Part shown: piece after piece, positions 62,371-64,000 of the stretch | Layout: every line of letters starts with the position of its first letter | Position numbering within the stretch: position 1 is the stretch's first letter | Origin: DASQZT01 sp035638575 | GTDB taxonomy: Bacteria > Acidobacteriota > Terriglobia > Bryobacterales > Bryobacteraceae | Length of the DNA stretch: 64,000 nt | Direction of reading: 5' to 3' | NCBI GenBank assembly: GCA_035638575.1 | Contig: DASQZT010000095.1 | Span: 1-64,000, forward strand | Program-made: the position numbers and the translations under genes | Notes under the pieces: model-generated | Seen by the model: the letters and a program-made list of their open reading frames with translations, nothing else | Told to the model about the DNA's origin: nothing | The model's database searches: none

Positions 62371-63690
62371 ATGACACGGAGAACGTATTTGGGCGCGTTG
62401 AGCGGACCGCTGGCGGCGGAAATCGTCGAGGCGCAGGAAACCCCGGCGGCCAAAGCGCCAAACGGCGCCACGACCGGCCTGGCCAGCTTCGGCATCAAGG
62501 CCGACGGCACGACCGATGACACGGCTGCCCTTCAGAAAGCCCTTGACGAGGCGGCCAAGACAGGAGCAACCGTGGTCCTGCCCCCCGCACGGTATCTCGT
62601 GGCGGGCAGTCTCAAGATCCCGGCAGGGGTAGGCCTGGAAGGGATTCACGACGCTCCCGTGGGGCAGGGGCCGCTGACCGGCACGGTGATCCTGACGACG
62701 GGCGGCCGGGATAAAGAAGATGCTCCGGCGCTCTTCGAGATGGGCAGCGGCGCCATGGTGCGAGGCCTCATGATTTTCTATCCCGAGCAGGTCGCCACCG
62801 ACATCCATCCCTACCCCTGGACGTTTCACTTGCAGGGCACCGACGGCACGGTCGAAAACCTCACCATCGTCAACACCTACAACGGCATCCGCGTCGGTCC
62901 GGAGGTCAACGGGCGGCACAGGCTCCGCAGCGTGGTAGGCTGCGCCCTTCGGCGAGGGGTCCTGGTGGATAACACGCACGAGATCGGCCGCGTCGAGAAC
63001 GTGCATTGGCACTGCGATTTCTGGATCAACCGGGGCGTGAACGGCAACCGCCCTGCCGTCTACGAGTACATGTGGAAGAATCTCGAGGCATTCACCTTCG
63101 CCCGCACGGATTGGGAATACGTCACCAACACGTTTGTCTTCCCCGTGAAAACCGGCTACCGCTTTATCAAGACCGCCTCCGGCGCCTGCAACGGGCAGTT
63201 CTCGGGCATCGGCGCGGATGCCGCGCAGCGCTGCGTTTCGGTCGAGGAAATCCAGCCCATGGGTTTGCTCATCACCAACGGCGAGTTCGTGTGCATTCCC
63301 GGCGAGCGCATTCAGGTGGTCGTCGAACCCACCTGCACCGGCTCGGTGCGGCTGGTCAACTGCGCGTTCTGGGGCCCGTCCCGCCAGTGCGTGGCGATGC
63401 ACGGCAAGGGCTATCTCTCGCTTTCGGACTGCTACATCGAGATCTCCGGCCGGATGCCCCCGGGAGAGCCCGATCAGATCTCGTTGGTGGAAGCCGATTC
63501 CGGCAGGCTGCAAGTGCGCGGCTGCACCTTCCGCTCGCGCGGCAAGGAGCCCAATATTCTGTTAAAGCAGGGGCTGAAGCATGCTATTGTCAGCGAGAAC
63601 AACGGCCCCGTCGGCGTGAGTATCGTCAACCAGATCGGCGAGCAGGCCATCATCGTGAACAACGAACCGCACCAGCCGCCGGCGGCATAG
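62371..63690 (+). CDS. Exported right-handed beta-helix protein, pectate-lyase-3-like
   Basis: 439 residues. MTRRTYLGALSGPLAAEIVEA is a Tat-like leader. FGIKADGTTDDTAALQKALDEAAKTGATVVLPPARYLVAGSLKIPAGVGLEG (about 38-90) is the hallmark entry of Pectate_lyase_3/GH28-like beta-helices. Further rungs follow (TVENLTIVNTYNGIRVGPEVNG; SVRLVNCAFWGPSRQCVAMHGKGYLSLSDCYIEISG). It probably cleaves or binds a polysaccharide in the periplasm. Member of the glycan locus; GGGAAGG lies just upstream of the ATG. Confidence 0.85.
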   Translation: MTRRTYLGALSGPLAAEIVEAQETPAAKAPNGATTGLASFGIKADGTTDDTAALQKALDEAAKTGATVVLPPARYLVAGSLKIPAGVGLEGIHDAPVGQGPLTGTVILTTGGRDKEDAPALFEMGSGAMVRGLMIFYPEQVATDIHPYPWTFHLQGTDGTVENLTIVNTYNGIRVGPEVNGRHRLRSVVGCALRRGVLVDNTHEIGRVENVHWHCDFWINRGVNGNRPAVYEYMWKNLEAFTFARTDWEYVTNTFVFPVKTGYRFIKTASGACNGQFSGIGADAAQRCVSVEEIQPMGLLITNGEFVCIPGERIQVVVEPTCTGSVRLVNCAFWGPSRQCVAMHGKGYLSLSDCYIEISGRMPPGEPDQISLVEADSGRLQVRGCTFRSRGKEPNILLKQGLKHAIVSENNGPVGVSIVNQIGEQAIIVNNEPHQPPAA

Positions 63691-63710
63691 CGCGGGCGCG
63701 AAGGAGAGTC

Positions 63711-64000
63711 ATGCGCAAGACAACGCTGGCGTTGTTTCTGATATTGTGCGGCGCTGCCGCGCACGCGGCCGGCGCGGTCGATCCGTCCACGCTGGACAAC
63801 AAGGTTCTGATCGGGTACCAGGGCTGGTTCACGTGCCCGGAGGATGGTTCCGGGCGCTGGACGCATTGGTCCCGCGGGGTTCCCACCCCCGAGACATTGA
63901 CCATCGAACTCTATCCCGACGTGAGCGAACTCGATCCCGGCGAGCGCTGCACGATCCCCGGAATGACCATTGGCGGAAAGCCGGCGTATCTGTTTTCGTC
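63711..64000 (+). CDS. GH71/99-like protein, 5' part only (cut by window end)
   Basis: Starts at ATG 63711 with AAGGAGAG at 63701-63708 and runs off the window after 96 codons. Signal peptide MRKTTLALFLILCGAAAHAAG, then DNKVLIGYQGWFTCPEDGSGRWTHWSRG...TIELYPDVSELDPGERCTIPGM..GGKPAYLFS. The GYQGWF...W.HW...YPD.SEL pattern matches GH71/99-like proteins (endo-alpha-mannanase/glucanase-type TIM barrels). It continues the glycan-degradation locus; 20 bp after the beta-helix gene, likely one operon. Confidence 0.8.
   Translation, partial: MRKTTLALFLILCGAAAHAAGAVDPSTLDNKVLIGYQGWFTCPEDGSGRWTHWSRGVPTPETLTIELYPDVSELDPGERCTIPGMTIGGKPAYLFS

Noticed and set aside
60313..63513. 1066-codon open frame on the minus strand
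   Set aside because: It lies entirely opposite the TonB receptor and beta-helix genes, has Arg/Gly/Asp-rich low-complexity translation and no domain. It is an antisense shadow typical of high-G+C DNA.

Overview
The window reads as chromosomal DNA of an acidobacterium, most likely Bryobacterales (Solibacter-like). The evidence is high G+C; two lone MacB/FtsX-type permeases of the acidobacterial duplicated orphan permease (ADOP) kind; two very large TonB-dependent receptors that start with a carboxypeptidase-regulatory-like domain; and a propeller protein (35807-38776) ending in what looks like the Solibacter C-terminal domain TIGR03437. Assignment is from motifs read by eye; no search was run.

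Layout. 1-3000 is an accessory-looking edge: a densely hairpinned non-coding segment (1-220), a tyrosine integrase whose catalytic Tyr reads Asn, and a HEAT-like protein of unknown role. 3079-12358 is ordinary metabolism: PQQ dehydrogenase with an embedded cytochrome c, APC transporter, serine hydrolase, AbiEii-like nucleotidyltransferase, a tandem pair of paralogous exported proteins, and a dipeptidase. 12432-17271 is a histidine kinase/response regulator operon followed by TPR proteins. 17280-22160 (minus) holds a SLATT-like two-TM protein, an ADOP permease, hpt, and a coiled-coil/M15-like exported protein. 22203-30611 is mixed: YncE-phosphoesterase fusion, Uma2 nuclease, Cys-rich ferredoxin-like protein, DinB, second ADOP permease, nucleoside permease lipoprotein. 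30719-38776 carries a TonB receptor, a decayed enolase-superfamily gene (at least four lesions) and the TIGR03437 propeller.

38919-51076 is a nearly complete Tad (tight adherence / Flp type IVb pilus) locus in one direction, with many ATGA/GTGA stop-start overlaps: DUF192, TPR lipoprotein, Flp pilin, a multi-TM protein, CpaB, CpaC secretin, TadG-like, two TadE-like, CpaE, CpaF, TadB, TadC. No prepilin peptidase (TadV/CpaA) lies in the window.

51097-64000 is a glycan-degradation locus: sulfatase, two TIM-barrel glycosidase-like proteins, TonB receptor, beta-helix lyase-like protein, and a truncated GH71/99-like gene. It is interrupted by the most interesting object here: a 2,541-bp element (52660-55200) with 25-bp terminal inverted repeats (23/25 identical) and a perfect 6-bp target duplication (CACTCT). 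It contains no transposase. Its cargo is a small exported protein, a HigB/HigA-like toxin-antitoxin pair with a clear promoter/operator, and a DUF3467-like protein. It appears to be a non-autonomous transposable element that landed in the roughly 100-bp divergent promoter region of the glycan locus.
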